From Bacteroides caecimuris (GTDB taxonomy: Bacteria > Bacteroidota > Bacteroidia > Bacteroidales > Bacteroidaceae), in NCBI RefSeq assembly GCF_001688725.2, contig NZ_CP015401.2, forward strand, positions 1,054,001 through 1,118,000: a stretch of 64,000 nt of DNA. The letters run 5' to 3'. A program made the position numbers and the translations under genes. Under the pieces are notes generated by a model. That model made no database searches. It was not told the DNA's origin and was given only the letters and a program-made list of their open reading frames with translations. Of the stretch, positions 7,728-15,982 are shown piece by piece (the first letter of the stretch is position 1; every line of letters begins with the position of its first letter).

Positions 7728-9149
7728 TTATTTTGTTTTTTCCGCATTGCGTACATTCACTTCAAGAGTATCCAGCTCTTTGGACATTTGCAATACCCGC
7801 TTTTCGAGGTCGAGGATGGCAGGAGCCATATTCTCTTTCCCCTGTTGGTTGGCACCGGCATATTGTTGACGCAGGCTATTCAGTTTTTCTTCTTGTTGAT
7901 AATAGTCTTTCTCCATCTGCTGGTAACGTTGGTAAAGTGACTTTGCTTTTGCGGATTTAAAGTCGCTCATCAGATAGTAAGTCGTATGATCGTCAATGAC
8001 AAATTCAAAGTCCATCGCACGGCGTTCTTTAGGCTTATGACTGATGGCAGCTTCCAGACGTTGCAATGCTTCGGTTACAGTTTGTTTGTCTTTCCAGGTT
8101 TCTTTCAGTGAATGAATCTGTGCCAGACGAATGATCTGTTGCTGTTCCATTGCTTCATAATTATAAGTCTGTTTGGAAGTGTTAGGAATGAACACATAAA
8201 TACATACCTTTCCTTCGGGCTGGAAACGGTCGGAAGCAAACCATCCGAGATTGTTGTATTCGTCAATGACGTACATATAATCATTGTACGGTGAATTGAA
8301 CGGCATACCTACATTGTCCGGAACAAGATAAGTGTCGGTATTCGTGTTGTAGCGGGTGACAAAGATGTCGTAGCCCCCCAGTCCTTCGCCATCACTGGCA
8401 TAGTAAACGGTGACTCCGTCCGATAGAACGAACGGATAATTTGCGTTTCCGGAAGCGTTGATGCTGCCCGGCAACGGGCGTCCGTCACTCCATTCATTCA
8501 GCAATTTGTTTTTTGAGAAGATGTCAAGATTACCGTTCTCGCCCTTTTCGCTATAATAGATTTTATTTCCAATTTCTGTTTCATAGACAGTTCCCGGATG
8601 TTCTCCTTCTGTCTTGAAGAAATCATTGAAGGTGAACAATTTACCCGATTCTTCACTAATCTTGTATGCATGGAGGAAAGTCGCCTTGTCTACAACGAAA
8701 CTGTCAATGATACATACATCTTCCACTCCTTTCAACATCCGAAGGTCAGCTTTGCTTTTTTCCAAAAGTTTCTCCGCTTCTTCCGTCGATTTCTTCCGTT
8801 TGCTTAAGTCTGCGATATATTCTTCAAAACAGTTTACTGCATCTTCGAAACGATACGTTTCATTATATGCTTGTCCCAGATAGAGTTGTCCGCTGGTAAC
8901 ACGTTTTTTCACTGCTATCTCAAGAGGTTTCACTGCTTCTTCCGCTTCTCCGGTTTTCAGGCAACATACGCCATACCAATAGTTATAATTCCCGTTCGAC
9001 GGTTGTGATTTAGCATACTTTTCGAAGACGGGTTTGGCTTTTTCATAGTCACCTTTATTAAATAAGGTGCGTGCCTGTTCCATCGTTTGTGCAGATACTT
9101 CGCAAAGGAAGAGGCTGCAAATTAAAAATAGAATATATTTTCTTTTCAT
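7728..9149 (-). CDS. Secreted TPR and WD40-like (PD40) protein
   Basis: 473 residues. The N-terminal signal peptide (MKRKYILFLICSLFLCEVSAQ) is followed by tetratricopeptide repeats (about 25-140: ARTLFNKGDYEKAKPVFEKYA, YWYGVCCLKTGEAEEAVKPL). A PD40 beta-propeller-like region (about 170-330) has repeats such as KIYYSEKGENGNLDIFSK and VYYASDGEGLGGYDIFVT. The C-terminus is a coiled coil (about 395-470). This architecture is common in Bacteroidota envelope proteins related to OmpA/PorE-type scaffolds, but no OmpA domain is present. It heads the TPR-nfeD-floA cluster; the exact role is unknown. Confidence 0.8.
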   Translation of the reverse strand: MKRKYILFLICSLFLCEVSAQTMEQARTLFNKGDYEKAKPVFEKYAKSQPSNGNYNYWYGVCCLKTGEAEEAVKPLEIAVKKRVTSGQLYLGQAYNETYRFEDAVNCFEEYIADLSKRKKSTEEAEKLLEKSKADLRMLKGVEDVCIIDSFVVDKATFLHAYKISEESGKLFTFNDFFKTEGEHPGTVYETEIGNKIYYSEKGENGNLDIFSKNKLLNEWSDGRPLPGSINASGNANYPFVLSDGVTVYYASDGEGLGGYDIFVTRYNTNTDTYLVPDNVGMPFNSPYNDYMYVIDEYNNLGWFASDRFQPEGKVCIYVFIPNTSKQTYNYEAMEQQQIIRLAQIHSLKETWKDKQTVTEALQRLEAAISHKPKERRAMDFEFVIDDHTTYYLMSDFKSAKAKSLYQRYQQMEKDYYQQEEKLNSLRQQYAGANQQGKENMAPAILDLEKRVLQMSKELDTLEVNVRNAEKTK

Positions 9150-9306
9150 CGTTTTGAGCGTTTATGAGTGGCGGGTAGATTGAAAACATTACTGCTTTCG
9201 GGCACCCGTCCTTTTATCAATTGTTCAAAAGTACAAATTTATTAGAAATAAACCCTTTTTCAGTGATTCTATTATGTTAATTCTTCTTTAAATCATTCTT
9301 TTCGCT

Positions 9307-9314
9307 TACTTTTG
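9307..9314 (+). promoter_or_regulatory. Bacteroides -7 box TACTTTTG
   Basis: A perfect TAnnTTTG match sits 19 bases before the ATG at 9333. It also argues that the upstream TTG at 9312, which overlaps the box, is not the start codon. Confidence 0.65.
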
Positions 9315-9332
9315 CAGCCGATTTTCAAAGAT

Positions 9333-10079
9333 ATGACACAATTTACGGAAGAAGAGAAAGCCATTCGCCGCATTGAACGGCGGTTTAGTAAAGGAGTGGT
9401 GCAATACGGATTGATAGAAGAAGGAGACAAAATCCTTATCGGACTGTCAGGAGGAAAAGATTCGCTGGCGCTTGTTGAGCTGTTGGGTAAACGCGCGCGT
9501 ATCCATAAGCCTCGTTTTTCTGTCGTTGCCGTTCATGTAGTGATGAAGAATATTCCTTATCAGAGCGATACGGAATATTTGAAAGCACACTGCGAGGCGT
9601 ATGGAGTTCCTTTTGTACAGTATGAGACTGCCTTTGATCCTGCTACCGATACACGTAAATCTCCCTGTTTCCTCTGTTCATGGAATCGTCGGAAAGCTTT
9701 GTTTACTGTTGCCAAGGAGCACGGATGCAATAAAATCGCTCTCGGTCACCACATGGATGATATTTTGGAAACTTTATTGATGAATATCACTTATCAGGGA
9801 GCGTTCGGTACCATGCCGCCCCGGTTGGTGATGAAGAAGTTTGATATGACAATTATTCGTCCGATGTGCCTGGTTCACGAAGCTGACTTGGTAGAATTGG
9901 CGACTTTGCATGGTTATCGGAAGCAAGTGAAAAACTGCCCTTATGAATCGCAATCCAGCCGAAGTGATATGAAAGGTGTTTTACGACAGCTGGAAGCGAT
10001 GAATCCGGAGGCACGTTACAGCCTTTGGGGGAGCATGACCAATGTACAGGAAGAATTATTACCGGATAAAATAGATTGA
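9333..10079 (+). CDS. TtcA-like tRNA thiolation family ATPase
   Basis: A 248-residue PP-loop protein of the TtcA/TtuA family (tRNA 2-thiocytidine biosynthesis). It has an N-terminal PP-loop SGGKDSLALVELLG (about 39-52), CxxC-type cysteines (SPCFLCSWNRRKAL), GHHMDDILETLLMN and a C-terminal CPYE motif. Family members use ATP to adenylate tRNA and an Fe-S cluster to deliver sulfur; the conserved cysteines fit this. The start is set at the ATG at 9333 because the TTG 21 bp upstream lies in the promoter box. The DMT-family gene follows after 24 bp and may be co-transcribed. Confidence 0.85.
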   Translation: MTQFTEEEKAIRRIERRFSKGVVQYGLIEEGDKILIGLSGGKDSLALVELLGKRARIHKPRFSVVAVHVVMKNIPYQSDTEYLKAHCEAYGVPFVQYETAFDPATDTRKSPCFLCSWNRRKALFTVAKEHGCNKIALGHHMDDILETLLMNITYQGAFGTMPPRLVMKKFDMTIIRPMCLVHEADLVELATLHGYRKQVKNCPYESQSSRSDMKGVLRQLEAMNPEARYSLWGSMTNVQEELLPDKID

Positions 10080-10103
10080 ACAGATAAATTTGAATAGATT
10101 GTT

Positions 10104-10475
10104 ATGAAAGGATTCTATACCATTTTGTTGTTGATTGTATCCAATGTCTTTATGACATTCGCCTGGTACGGACATTTAAAGATGAAACAGGAGTACAGCT
10201 GGTTCGCTGCTCTTCCGCTGATCGGTGTGATTGCGTTTAGTTGGGCAATCGCTTTTTTTGAATATTCCTGTCAGATACCGGCGAACCGCATCGGCTTTAT
10301 AGGCAATGGAGGTCCGTTTTCGTTGATGCAACTGAAAGTCATCCAGGAGGTGATAACACTTGTTATTTTTACAGTGTTCACTACTATCTTCTTTAAAGGT
10401 GAAGCGTTACATTGGAATCATTTGGCAGCGTTCGTTTGTTTGATTGCGGCGGTGTATTTTGTGTTTATGAAGTGA
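10104..10475 (+). CDS. DMT family protein (DUF486)
   Basis: A 123-residue, four-TM integral membrane protein. The sequence (MKGFYTILLLIVSNVFMTFAWYGHL start, FFEYSCQIPANRIG, GGPFSLMQLKVIQE) is typical of DUF486, a small group in the drug/metabolite transporter clan. No substrate is known. It lies just after the TtcA-like gene. Its 3' end overlaps the tail of the antisense RhuM remnant. Confidence 0.8.
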   Translation: MKGFYTILLLIVSNVFMTFAWYGHLKMKQEYSWFAALPLIGVIAFSWAIAFFEYSCQIPANRIGFIGNGGPFSLMQLKVIQEVITLVIFTVFTTIFFKGEALHWNHLAAFVCLIAAVYFVFMK

Positions 10476-10711
10476 AATTGTGACTTGATTCATTTTCCAT
10501 CTGTTTCTTATCAATAACATAGCCACGTATAGAAAATTGTCGCAATATATAGGTTGCCTATTGGCGAAATTGAGTAGCACGGATTGAGTTTACACGGTAG
10601 CCAACGGAGATTATCGCATCTAAATTATAAAATAAAGTGTTGTGACTTTTCTTGTATTCGGCAGTATGTGCAAATTTCGCACATACTTGATCTTGCTGTA
10701 ATTCTGCAGAT
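10465..10711 (-). pseudogene. RhuM family pseudogene fragment with in-frame stop
   Basis: On the minus strand one frame reads ELQQDQVCAKFAHTAEY, then YNLDAIISVGYRVNS and RATQFRQ-stop-ATYILRQF, ending GYVIDKKQMENE before a TAA at 10465-10467. This is the conserved core of RhuM proteins. The internal TAG falls where the family has Trp (RQWAT), a TGG to TAG change. The fragment begins exactly at the stop of the VapE-like gene, so the 5' part has been deleted. It is not translated as a whole. Confidence 0.8.
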
Positions 10712-11995
10712 TCAAATCTTCACTCTCTTCACCAAATACACATTTCCCAATCTCGTATGTTGTCGGCTGATACCTGCTGCGGTCAGCACTTGCGCCAATT
10801 GGATAGGGGTACAGTTACGCAGTACAGCCGGAAACCTCTTTTTCAGTTCCTGATGAATGATGGCGGCGGAGAGTGACAGACAATCCGGCTCATCCAACGT
10901 GGCAGGTACGTATGTATTGCGTACAATGTCTTCTATGGGATTGACGTGATAGTATGCGCTGTTATGACGTTGCAAAGCATGTTCTTCCTCTTTACTGAAC
11001 CAGTGTCGGGCACCCGCAAGCAGTTCCGCTTTCAATTGGGCATAGATTTGCGAATGTTCTACTCCAGTACAGTCAATATCATGCTCCACCTCAATACAGA
11101 TGAATCTGCGACTGCCCGACGGATCGCACAGTAAGTCAGTTCGATTACTGGTTCCGATAAAAGAGGCGATGCGGGGAAGCGGTCGGAAGTTTTTCTGATA
11201 GGCTTTGCAAATGTTGAGACTTGACATTTGCATCAGATTTTTCAGTAATGGCATCTTTTGTGCTCCGAATTTGTCAAATTCGTCCATGTTTAGTAATCCC
11301 ATCTCGGCAAGGAGACGTTCGGGATTGCCTTGTGCGGTTAGTTTCAGATTATCCGAATAATATCGGGCTAGTTGTGGCGGCATTAGTGTTCGGCAAAAAG
11401 TGGATTTATGACGTCCTTGCTCTTCGCTGATAAGTATTGGGGCTACGCTGTTTGCTTGGGCTTGACTTTCTCCTATCCACTGGGCGGCAAGTCCGAGCAT
11501 CCAGGTATGGAAACTTTCTATCCATAGAGGGTGATCCGATACCCGTCTTGCCAGATTATTCAGTCGTTCTATTCCATCCCAGTCGGGTAGCTCATTCATG
11601 TAAAGCTGGAAAGGGTGGTAACTTTCTATTTGGGTGGAGTAGATGTATCTTTGAAGGTCTTTATCCCAACAGTTGATACCTTCTTTGTGAGCTTCCAGGC
11701 AGAAAGTGTTCAGTTCTCGTCTGTCTATACGACAGAAGGATACATTCTGTTGACCGGATGGACGGAATTCTGTTTCTTCGGTCAACAGGTTATAGCGAAA
11801 ATCATATCGCGTTTTCAAAAAGTCAATCACTTGTTGTGTCAGAGGAACGGGCTGTCGATGCGTTTCTTGCATTGTTTGTTCGTTCTCTTGTTTGTTCTTT
11901 TGTTCGTGTGGGTAAATGACGGTATTGGGTGATTCTTTCATCAATACCCGTATTCTTTTTGCCAAACGCTTCGAATTATATTCTAATGTCTTCAT
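10712..11995 (-). CDS. Virulence-associated E (VapE) family P-loop protein with DUF3874-like C-terminus
   Basis: 427 residues. The central VapE domain (about 110-330) includes a lead-in WDGIERLNNLA, a P-loop-like EEQGRHKSTFCRTL (the usual G-x-Q-x-x-G-K-S/T is altered to QGRHKST), LLNMDEFDKF as Walker B and IGTSNRTDLLCDPSGSRRFI. The C-terminal ~90 residues (NPIEDIVRNTYVPA to VYLVKRVKI) resemble DUF3874. VapE-type proteins are phage- or element-encoded helicase/primase-like ATPases. In Bacteroides they often neighbour HU-related genes, as here, where the divergent HU-related gene starts 308 bp away. The block looks like a remnant mobile element; the function is unknown. Confidence 0.75.
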   Translation of the reverse strand: MKTLEYNSKRLAKRIRVLMKESPNTVIYPHEQKNKQENEQTMQETHRQPVPLTQQVIDFLKTRYDFRYNLLTEETEFRPSGQQNVSFCRIDRRELNTFCLEAHKEGINCWDKDLQRYIYSTQIESYHPFQLYMNELPDWDGIERLNNLARRVSDHPLWIESFHTWMLGLAAQWIGESQAQANSVAPILISEEQGRHKSTFCRTLMPPQLARYYSDNLKLTAQGNPERLLAEMGLLNMDEFDKFGAQKMPLLKNLMQMSSLNICKAYQKNFRPLPRIASFIGTSNRTDLLCDPSGSRRFICIEVEHDIDCTGVEHSQIYAQLKAELLAGARHWFSKEEEHALQRHNSAYYHVNPIEDIVRNTYVPATLDEPDCLSLSAAIIHQELKKRFPAVLRNCTPIQLAQVLTAAGISRQHTRLGNVYLVKRVKI

Positions 11996-12303
11996 ATTTT
12001 TCTTCTTATTAAATGAATAAATGTTGTTTTCTCGACCGGTTGATGCTGCTAAGGTATAACATGAGATATGGGGTTTGCAAGTATTTAACTAAGAAAAAGT
12101 TTATTTTCTCCTGAAATGAAAAACAAGCTTTTTTATGCGGATATGTCGTTACTTTGTCGTATCTTTAGTGCTTGTTTAGGAAAAGCCGACTAGAGTTGTC
12201 CGGTTGGCTGACAATAGTTGACTGAACAGCCGATTCCAGTCGTCCGAATAGCCGATTAAAGTTGTCCTATAATGAAGTTACACATTTAAATTAATAAGAA
12301 GTA
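11996..12303. other. Divergent intergenic region between VapE-like and HU-related genes
   Basis: It holds promoter-like sequence near 12156-12173 (TTACTTTG, TATCTTTAG, imperfect matches to TAnnTTTG on the plus strand) followed by four 22-bp tandem repeats (12185-12272). If the promoter is real, the repeats would lie in the 5' leader of the HU-related mRNA. No ORF is seen. Confidence 0.45.
12185..12272. repeat. Four 22-bp tandem repeats, consensus GCCGAYTNNAGTTGTCCGAATA
   Basis: Units start at 12185, 12207, 12229 and 12251, exactly 22 bp apart: GCCGACTAGAGTTGTCC, GCTGACAATAGTTGACT, GCCGATTCCAGTCGTCC and GCCGATTAAAGTTGTCC, each with a 5-base variable tail. The array ends 31 bp before the ATG of the HU-related gene. 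It is not CRISPR: there are no spacers and the units are too short. Confidence 0.8.
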
Positions 12304-12942
12304 ATGGCTATTGTGTTTGATTGGTATGAAAATCCGAATGCTTCTTCGGAAGAAGAAGCAACGTTGCATCCACGTATCTTTATGAATGGAAAGGTAGATA
12401 CGGATGCTCTTTGTTACAAGATTCATGACTACAGTTCGTTGACTGTGGGCGATGTAAAGAATGTGCTTGATAACTTATCGAACATTCTTGGCGAGTCGTT
12501 GCGTGAGGGGAAAGAAGTGCATATCGAGGGGATCGGTTATTTTTATCCCACTTTGGAGGCTACAGGGAAAGTGACTCGCAACACTCCGCATAAGACTAAT
12601 AAGGTGGCTTTCAAAACTGTCCGGTTTCGTCCTGACAGTAATCTGAAAGGGCATTTTGTGGGTGTCCGCGCCAGTCAGTCCAAGTATGTCCGCCATTCGG
12701 AGAAGGTGTCAGAGGTAGAGATTGATATGCGGTTGAAAGAATATTTTGCCGAACATCAGATGATGACCCGCCGTGATTTTCAGGAAGTGTGTGGTTTGGC
12801 ACGTACTACAGCCAAAACGCATTTGGTACGTTTGCGTGGAGAAGGAAAACTGGTGAATATCGGTTTGCGCAATCAGCCGATGTATGTGCCTGCTCCGGGT
12901 TATTATGGCGTATCCAGAGATGCGGCACATCCTTCACGCTAA
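12304..12942 (+). CDS. HU-related DNA-binding protein (TIGR01201-like) with C-terminal winged-helix region
   Basis: 212 residues. The first ~125 resemble the 'HU-related' group, which is longer than HU: DYSSLTVGDVKNVLDNLSNI, EGKEVHIEGIGYFYPTLE, then VAFKTVRFRPDSNLKGHF. A C-terminal ~70-residue region (LKEYFAEHQMMTRRDFQEVC, TTAKTHLVRLRGEGKLVN) looks like a winged helix. Such proteins are multiplied in Bacteroides and Porphyromonas. Four 22-bp repeats lie directly upstream and may be its own binding sites. A second paralogue is at 48718-49398. The role (regulator or nucleoid protein) is unproven. Confidence 0.75.
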   Translation: MAIVFDWYENPNASSEEEATLHPRIFMNGKVDTDALCYKIHDYSSLTVGDVKNVLDNLSNILGESLREGKEVHIEGIGYFYPTLEATGKVTRNTPHKTNKVAFKTVRFRPDSNLKGHFVGVRASQSKYVRHSEKVSEVEIDMRLKEYFAEHQMMTRRDFQEVCGLARTTAKTHLVRLRGEGKLVNIGLRNQPMYVPAPGYYGVSRDAAHPSR

Positions 12943-13051
12943 TGACTGTGAAGGATGTGAAGAAGCATATTTCTTTGAGTAATCACACGAAACAGTTGAT
13001 AGCTTGAGACTTATCCTCATGTGAAGAGAGTGAAAGAAAAGAAGCGGAGCT

Positions 13052-14062
13052 CTATTTCGCTATGTATTTTTTCATTCCTTCCGTGTAGAAAGTATGGAAC
13101 TCGCCGTTTTCTCCGCTATAAATAAAGTAGGCGTCAATCTCCGGATTCGCTTGGCAGAAGGCTTCCGCTTCTTCCAGTCCCATCACCATGAAGGCGGTAG
13201 CCAGGGCGTCGGCAGTCATGCAGTCTTTAGCGATTACGGTGGACGACAAGATGCTGTGCTGTACTGGATAACCCGTTCTCGGGTCGATGGTATGAGCATA
13301 TTTCTTTCCGTCCTTGTAATAATAGTTGCGGTAGTTTCCGGAAGTAGCCAAACCTACATCCGAAAGTTCAAGTATGGTTTGTAAGTCTTGGTTTACGGAC
13401 AGCGAATCGTCGACGGGCTTATTGATTCCGATGCGCCATAAGCCTTTGGAGGGGTTTTTGCCTTTCACAACCACCTCTCCGCCGATGTCTACCATATAGT
13501 TTTTTATGCCTTTCCGGTCGAGCAGTTGCGCTATTACATCTACCGAATACCCTTTGGCGACTGCACTGCAACTCAACATGATGCGCGGATCTTGTTTGAT
13601 TACTTTGTCACTCTCCATTTTCACCTTTTCATATCCGGTGATTTGCAACAGGCTATCTATCAGGATTGAATCAGGGAAAGCGCCTTTTTTGAAACCGAAT
13701 CCCCAAGCGTTGGCAAGAGGAGCTACTGTGATATCGAAAGCACCGTTTGTCTCGCGGGAAATTTCCATCGATCGGTTGAAGCATTTCCGGAAGAAGCTAT
13801 CGGCAACTAATTCCTCGTTGCGGTTGACGCGACTGATAACTGAACTGTCGTTAAATGGAGACAGAGATTGGTCGAAGCGTTTCAGTTCGGCTTCTATTTC
13901 CGGTTTTAAATTACCGTCATGCTGGTAAGTAATCTTGTATACCGTCCCAAATACCAAACCTTTGACGCTATAATAGCCGGCTTGTTGATTATGCCTGACT
14001 AATATCCAGGTGGTTGCTGAAATCAGGAAAGCTAGCCAAAGGAAATTTTTCTTTGTTTTCAT
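13052..14062 (-). CDS. apbE: FAD:protein FMN transferase ApbE
   Basis: A 336-residue ApbE family flavin transferase, which covalently attaches FMN to Thr/Ser of exported redox subunits such as those of Nqr or Rnf complexes. An N-terminal membrane anchor/signal (FLWLAFLISATTWILV, about 6-21) precedes the catalytic domain. Motifs are FDQSLSPFNDSSVISRVN, NGAFDITVAPLANAWGFG, YMVDIGGEVVVKGKNP and TIDPRTGYPV, with the metal-binding Asp/Thr in DCMTADALATAFMVMG. Length is typical. It is the last gene of a minus-strand run from the DUF4199 gene. Confidence 0.93.
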   Translation of the reverse strand: MKTKKNFLWLAFLISATTWILVRHNQQAGYYSVKGLVFGTVYKITYQHDGNLKPEIEAELKRFDQSLSPFNDSSVISRVNRNEELVADSFFRKCFNRSMEISRETNGAFDITVAPLANAWGFGFKKGAFPDSILIDSLLQITGYEKVKMESDKVIKQDPRIMLSCSAVAKGYSVDVIAQLLDRKGIKNYMVDIGGEVVVKGKNPSKGLWRIGINKPVDDSLSVNQDLQTILELSDVGLATSGNYRNYYYKDGKKYAHTIDPRTGYPVQHSILSSTVIAKDCMTADALATAFMVMGLEEAEAFCQANPEIDAYFIYSGENGEFHTFYTEGMKKYIAK

Positions 14063-14092
14063 ACGCTCTTCTTGTGGATGAGAAAACTCATT

Positions 14093-14674
14093 TTATTGGA
14101 GAAATAAATGTTCAATTAATATCTTTAGTCCGATGAGGACCAGAATGATGCCTCCCCATAACTCTGCTTTCAGTTTTCGGGCGATGCCACAGCCGCATTG
14201 GATACCAAAGAGCAGACCGATGAGTGACATGACGAAGGAAACAAGTCCGATGATAAGGATAGGGGACAGGATTGCATGATAACTTTGCACACCTAAAAAG
14301 GCAAACGAAATACCGATTGCCAGTGCGTCGATACTCGTTGCAACGGCCATCGTGAATACTACTTTCAGGCTGGTCGGGTTGAATAGCTGGCAGCACTCTT
14401 CTTCTTTGAAAGATTCCCAAATCATTCTGCCGCCAAGAAAGGCAAGAATGGCAAAAGCAATCCAATGGTCTATGCTTTCTATGAAATGGCTGAAGCTTTT
14501 GGCGAACATCCATCCGATAAAAGGCATGATTGCTTGAAAAAGTCCGAATGTAAAAGCCATGATTAGCATGGGTTTCCATCGGGTACGCTTCAAAATGATA
14601 CCGCTTGCAATGGAGACAGCGAAACAATCCATCGCCAGACCTATTGCAAGCAACCAAATCTCTAGTCCTGTCAT
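14093..14674 (-). CDS. mntP: Manganese efflux pump MntP
   Basis: A 193-residue, six-TM protein. The two-fold repeat characteristic of MntP carries conserved acidic residues in LAMDCFAVSIASG (about 13-25) and ATSIDALAIGIS (about 112-123), plus the glycine-rich IGLLFGIQCGCGIARK. MntP exports Mn2+ from the cytoplasm. No yybP-ykoY-like Mn riboswitch is seen; the gene follows the DUF6048 gene after only 6 bp, so it is probably transcribed from upstream. Confidence 0.93.
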   Translation of the reverse strand: MTGLEIWLLAIGLAMDCFAVSIASGIILKRTRWKPMLIMAFTFGLFQAIMPFIGWMFAKSFSHFIESIDHWIAFAILAFLGGRMIWESFKEEECCQLFNPTSLKVVFTMAVATSIDALAIGISFAFLGVQSYHAILSPILIIGLVSFVMSLIGLLFGIQCGCGIARKLKAELWGGIILVLIGLKILIEHLFLQ

Positions 14675-14680
14675 TATATT

Positions 14681-15478
14681 CTAAAGAGGCAATTGGTAAA
14701 TAAGGGAATAAGTGATTCCCATATTGTTTGATTTAAACTTTCCGTAGCCAGGCACGTACCATGGATTTCCGTATTCTCCGGTAGATGCTTTGGTTTTGTA
14801 TTTCATACGTACCGACCACCCCATGTTGAAGTTTTTGTAGATACGTACTTTAACGCCTAAAACAATTTCCAGCCATTGTACGGAACCTTTCATTCCCAAG
14901 TGGCTGAAAGGGATGCTTCCGCCCCAGTAATCATCTCCTAAACTAGGGTTGCCTACCGCATCTCCCCAGATAGAATCGTCTGCCGGCATTGTGGATACAT
15001 CATATTTGAATGAACTGAATGCATAGCGAAGCCCCGCATATAAATAGCTGTTCTTCTCTTTCTTCTTTGCCATGGTGTTGTAATCCACACCGATGCGGAA
15101 GAAGGGAGCCATTTTGCTCTTATAGTGTATGCCTGTTTCGCTCCAAGTGTCTGTTCCTCCCATACCAAACTCAAAGGTAGGGATGAATTTGTTTTTAAGA
15201 TTGACGCCCACACTGACTTCTGAACTCATAAAGTCGCCTCCCAGAAGCTTGTTTCCGATGCCGTATAAATCCACACCGATATACGTACCATTGTAAAGCG
15301 GAATGGTATCTATCTCGGCAACCTCTTTCTTTTTCTGGTCTCTTTTGGGGGTATGGGTGGGGCGCTGCTGTTGTGCCAGCAACGGAAGCCCGATACAGAA
15401 GAGCAGAAGCAGGCTAATCAGTCGTTTCCGGGGTGCGGTCGCGATATTTAAAGAATATCTGTAGATTCTCGATTTCAT
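14681..15478 (-). CDS. DUF6048 family outer-membrane protein
   Basis: 265 residues. A signal peptide (RKRLISLLLLFCIGLPLLAQQ, within about 17-37) precedes a beta-rich region with alternating aromatic residues (YIGVDLYGIGNKLLGG, FEFGMGGTDTWSETGIHY, YLYAGLRYAFSSF) ending in a hydrophobic strand (MGITYSLIYQLPL). This predicts an outer-membrane beta-barrel. The pairing with the DUF6452 gene is typical for Bacteroides. It overlaps that gene by 65 bp in another frame; no better in-frame start is seen that keeps the signal peptide. Confidence 0.7.
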   Translation of the reverse strand: MKSRIYRYSLNIATAPRKRLISLLLLFCIGLPLLAQQQRPTHTPKRDQKKKEVAEIDTIPLYNGTYIGVDLYGIGNKLLGGDFMSSEVSVGVNLKNKFIPTFEFGMGGTDTWSETGIHYKSKMAPFFRIGVDYNTMAKKKEKNSYLYAGLRYAFSSFKYDVSTMPADDSIWGDAVGNPSLGDDYWGGSIPFSHLGMKGSVQWLEIVLGVKVRIYKNFNMGWSVRMKYKTKASTGEYGNPWYVPGYGKFKSNNMGITYSLIYQLPL

Positions 15479-15962
15479 TTGTATTGGCTTCTTTATTTCG
15501 TAAATAGATAGAATCTATCGTCTCCGAACTGTTTGCTTTATTCCCGAATCTGGCACTGATGATGTTTTGTTTCATCATATATCCGCATTCCATTGATTGA
15601 AAGTAAGGCGTGTTCTGTTGTACGATGTATAATGTATCTACATTCTCCGGTTTACGTTTGGGGTCGAATTGGAGAATAAATACAGTGGTATCACTCGTAT
15701 AGCGTAATGGTAGCATTAATGTATGTACCTTCTTTTCGTTGTTAAGAATGATGGAGTCGGTTCCTATGGCTTTGATAGTCAGCGAATCGAGCGTATCATT
15801 AAGTACGATGGTCTTATCGTCCGGGTTAATGGTCTTGAACGTGCAATACATCATCGGACGTCCTGCCAACGAGCAATCGTTCTCGTCCGAGCACGAGGTG
15901 TGAAGGTTGACTGCACCGCCAACGATTGTCAAAAGGAGAAAGATACGAATTAAATTCTTCAT
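15414..15962 (-). CDS. DUF6452 family lipoprotein-like protein
   Basis: 182 residues. The N-terminal signal (MKNLIRIFLLLTIVGGAVN) is followed by a Cys at about 24 (HTSCSDENDCSLAGRPMMYC), consistent with a lipoprotein. The body is beta-rich (DDKTIVLNDTLDSLTIKA, ISARFGNKANSSETIDSIYL). It is the usual upstream partner of DUF6048; the pair probably acts together at the outer membrane. Function is unknown. It is preceded by the glycosyltransferase gene on the same strand. Confidence 0.7.
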   Translation of the reverse strand: MKNLIRIFLLLTIVGGAVNLHTSCSDENDCSLAGRPMMYCTFKTINPDDKTIVLNDTLDSLTIKAIGTDSIILNNEKKVHTLMLPLRYTSDTTVFILQFDPKRKPENVDTLYIVQQNTPYFQSMECGYMMKQNIISARFGNKANSSETIDSIYLRNKEANTNEIENLQIFFKYRDRTPETTD

Positions 15963-15982
15963 AGTCAGTTATTGAATGTGAA

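Noticed and set aside
12185..12272. CRISPR array
   Set aside because: The 22-bp units are contiguous without spacers and no cas genes are present. The same applies to the arrays at 4916 and 49428.
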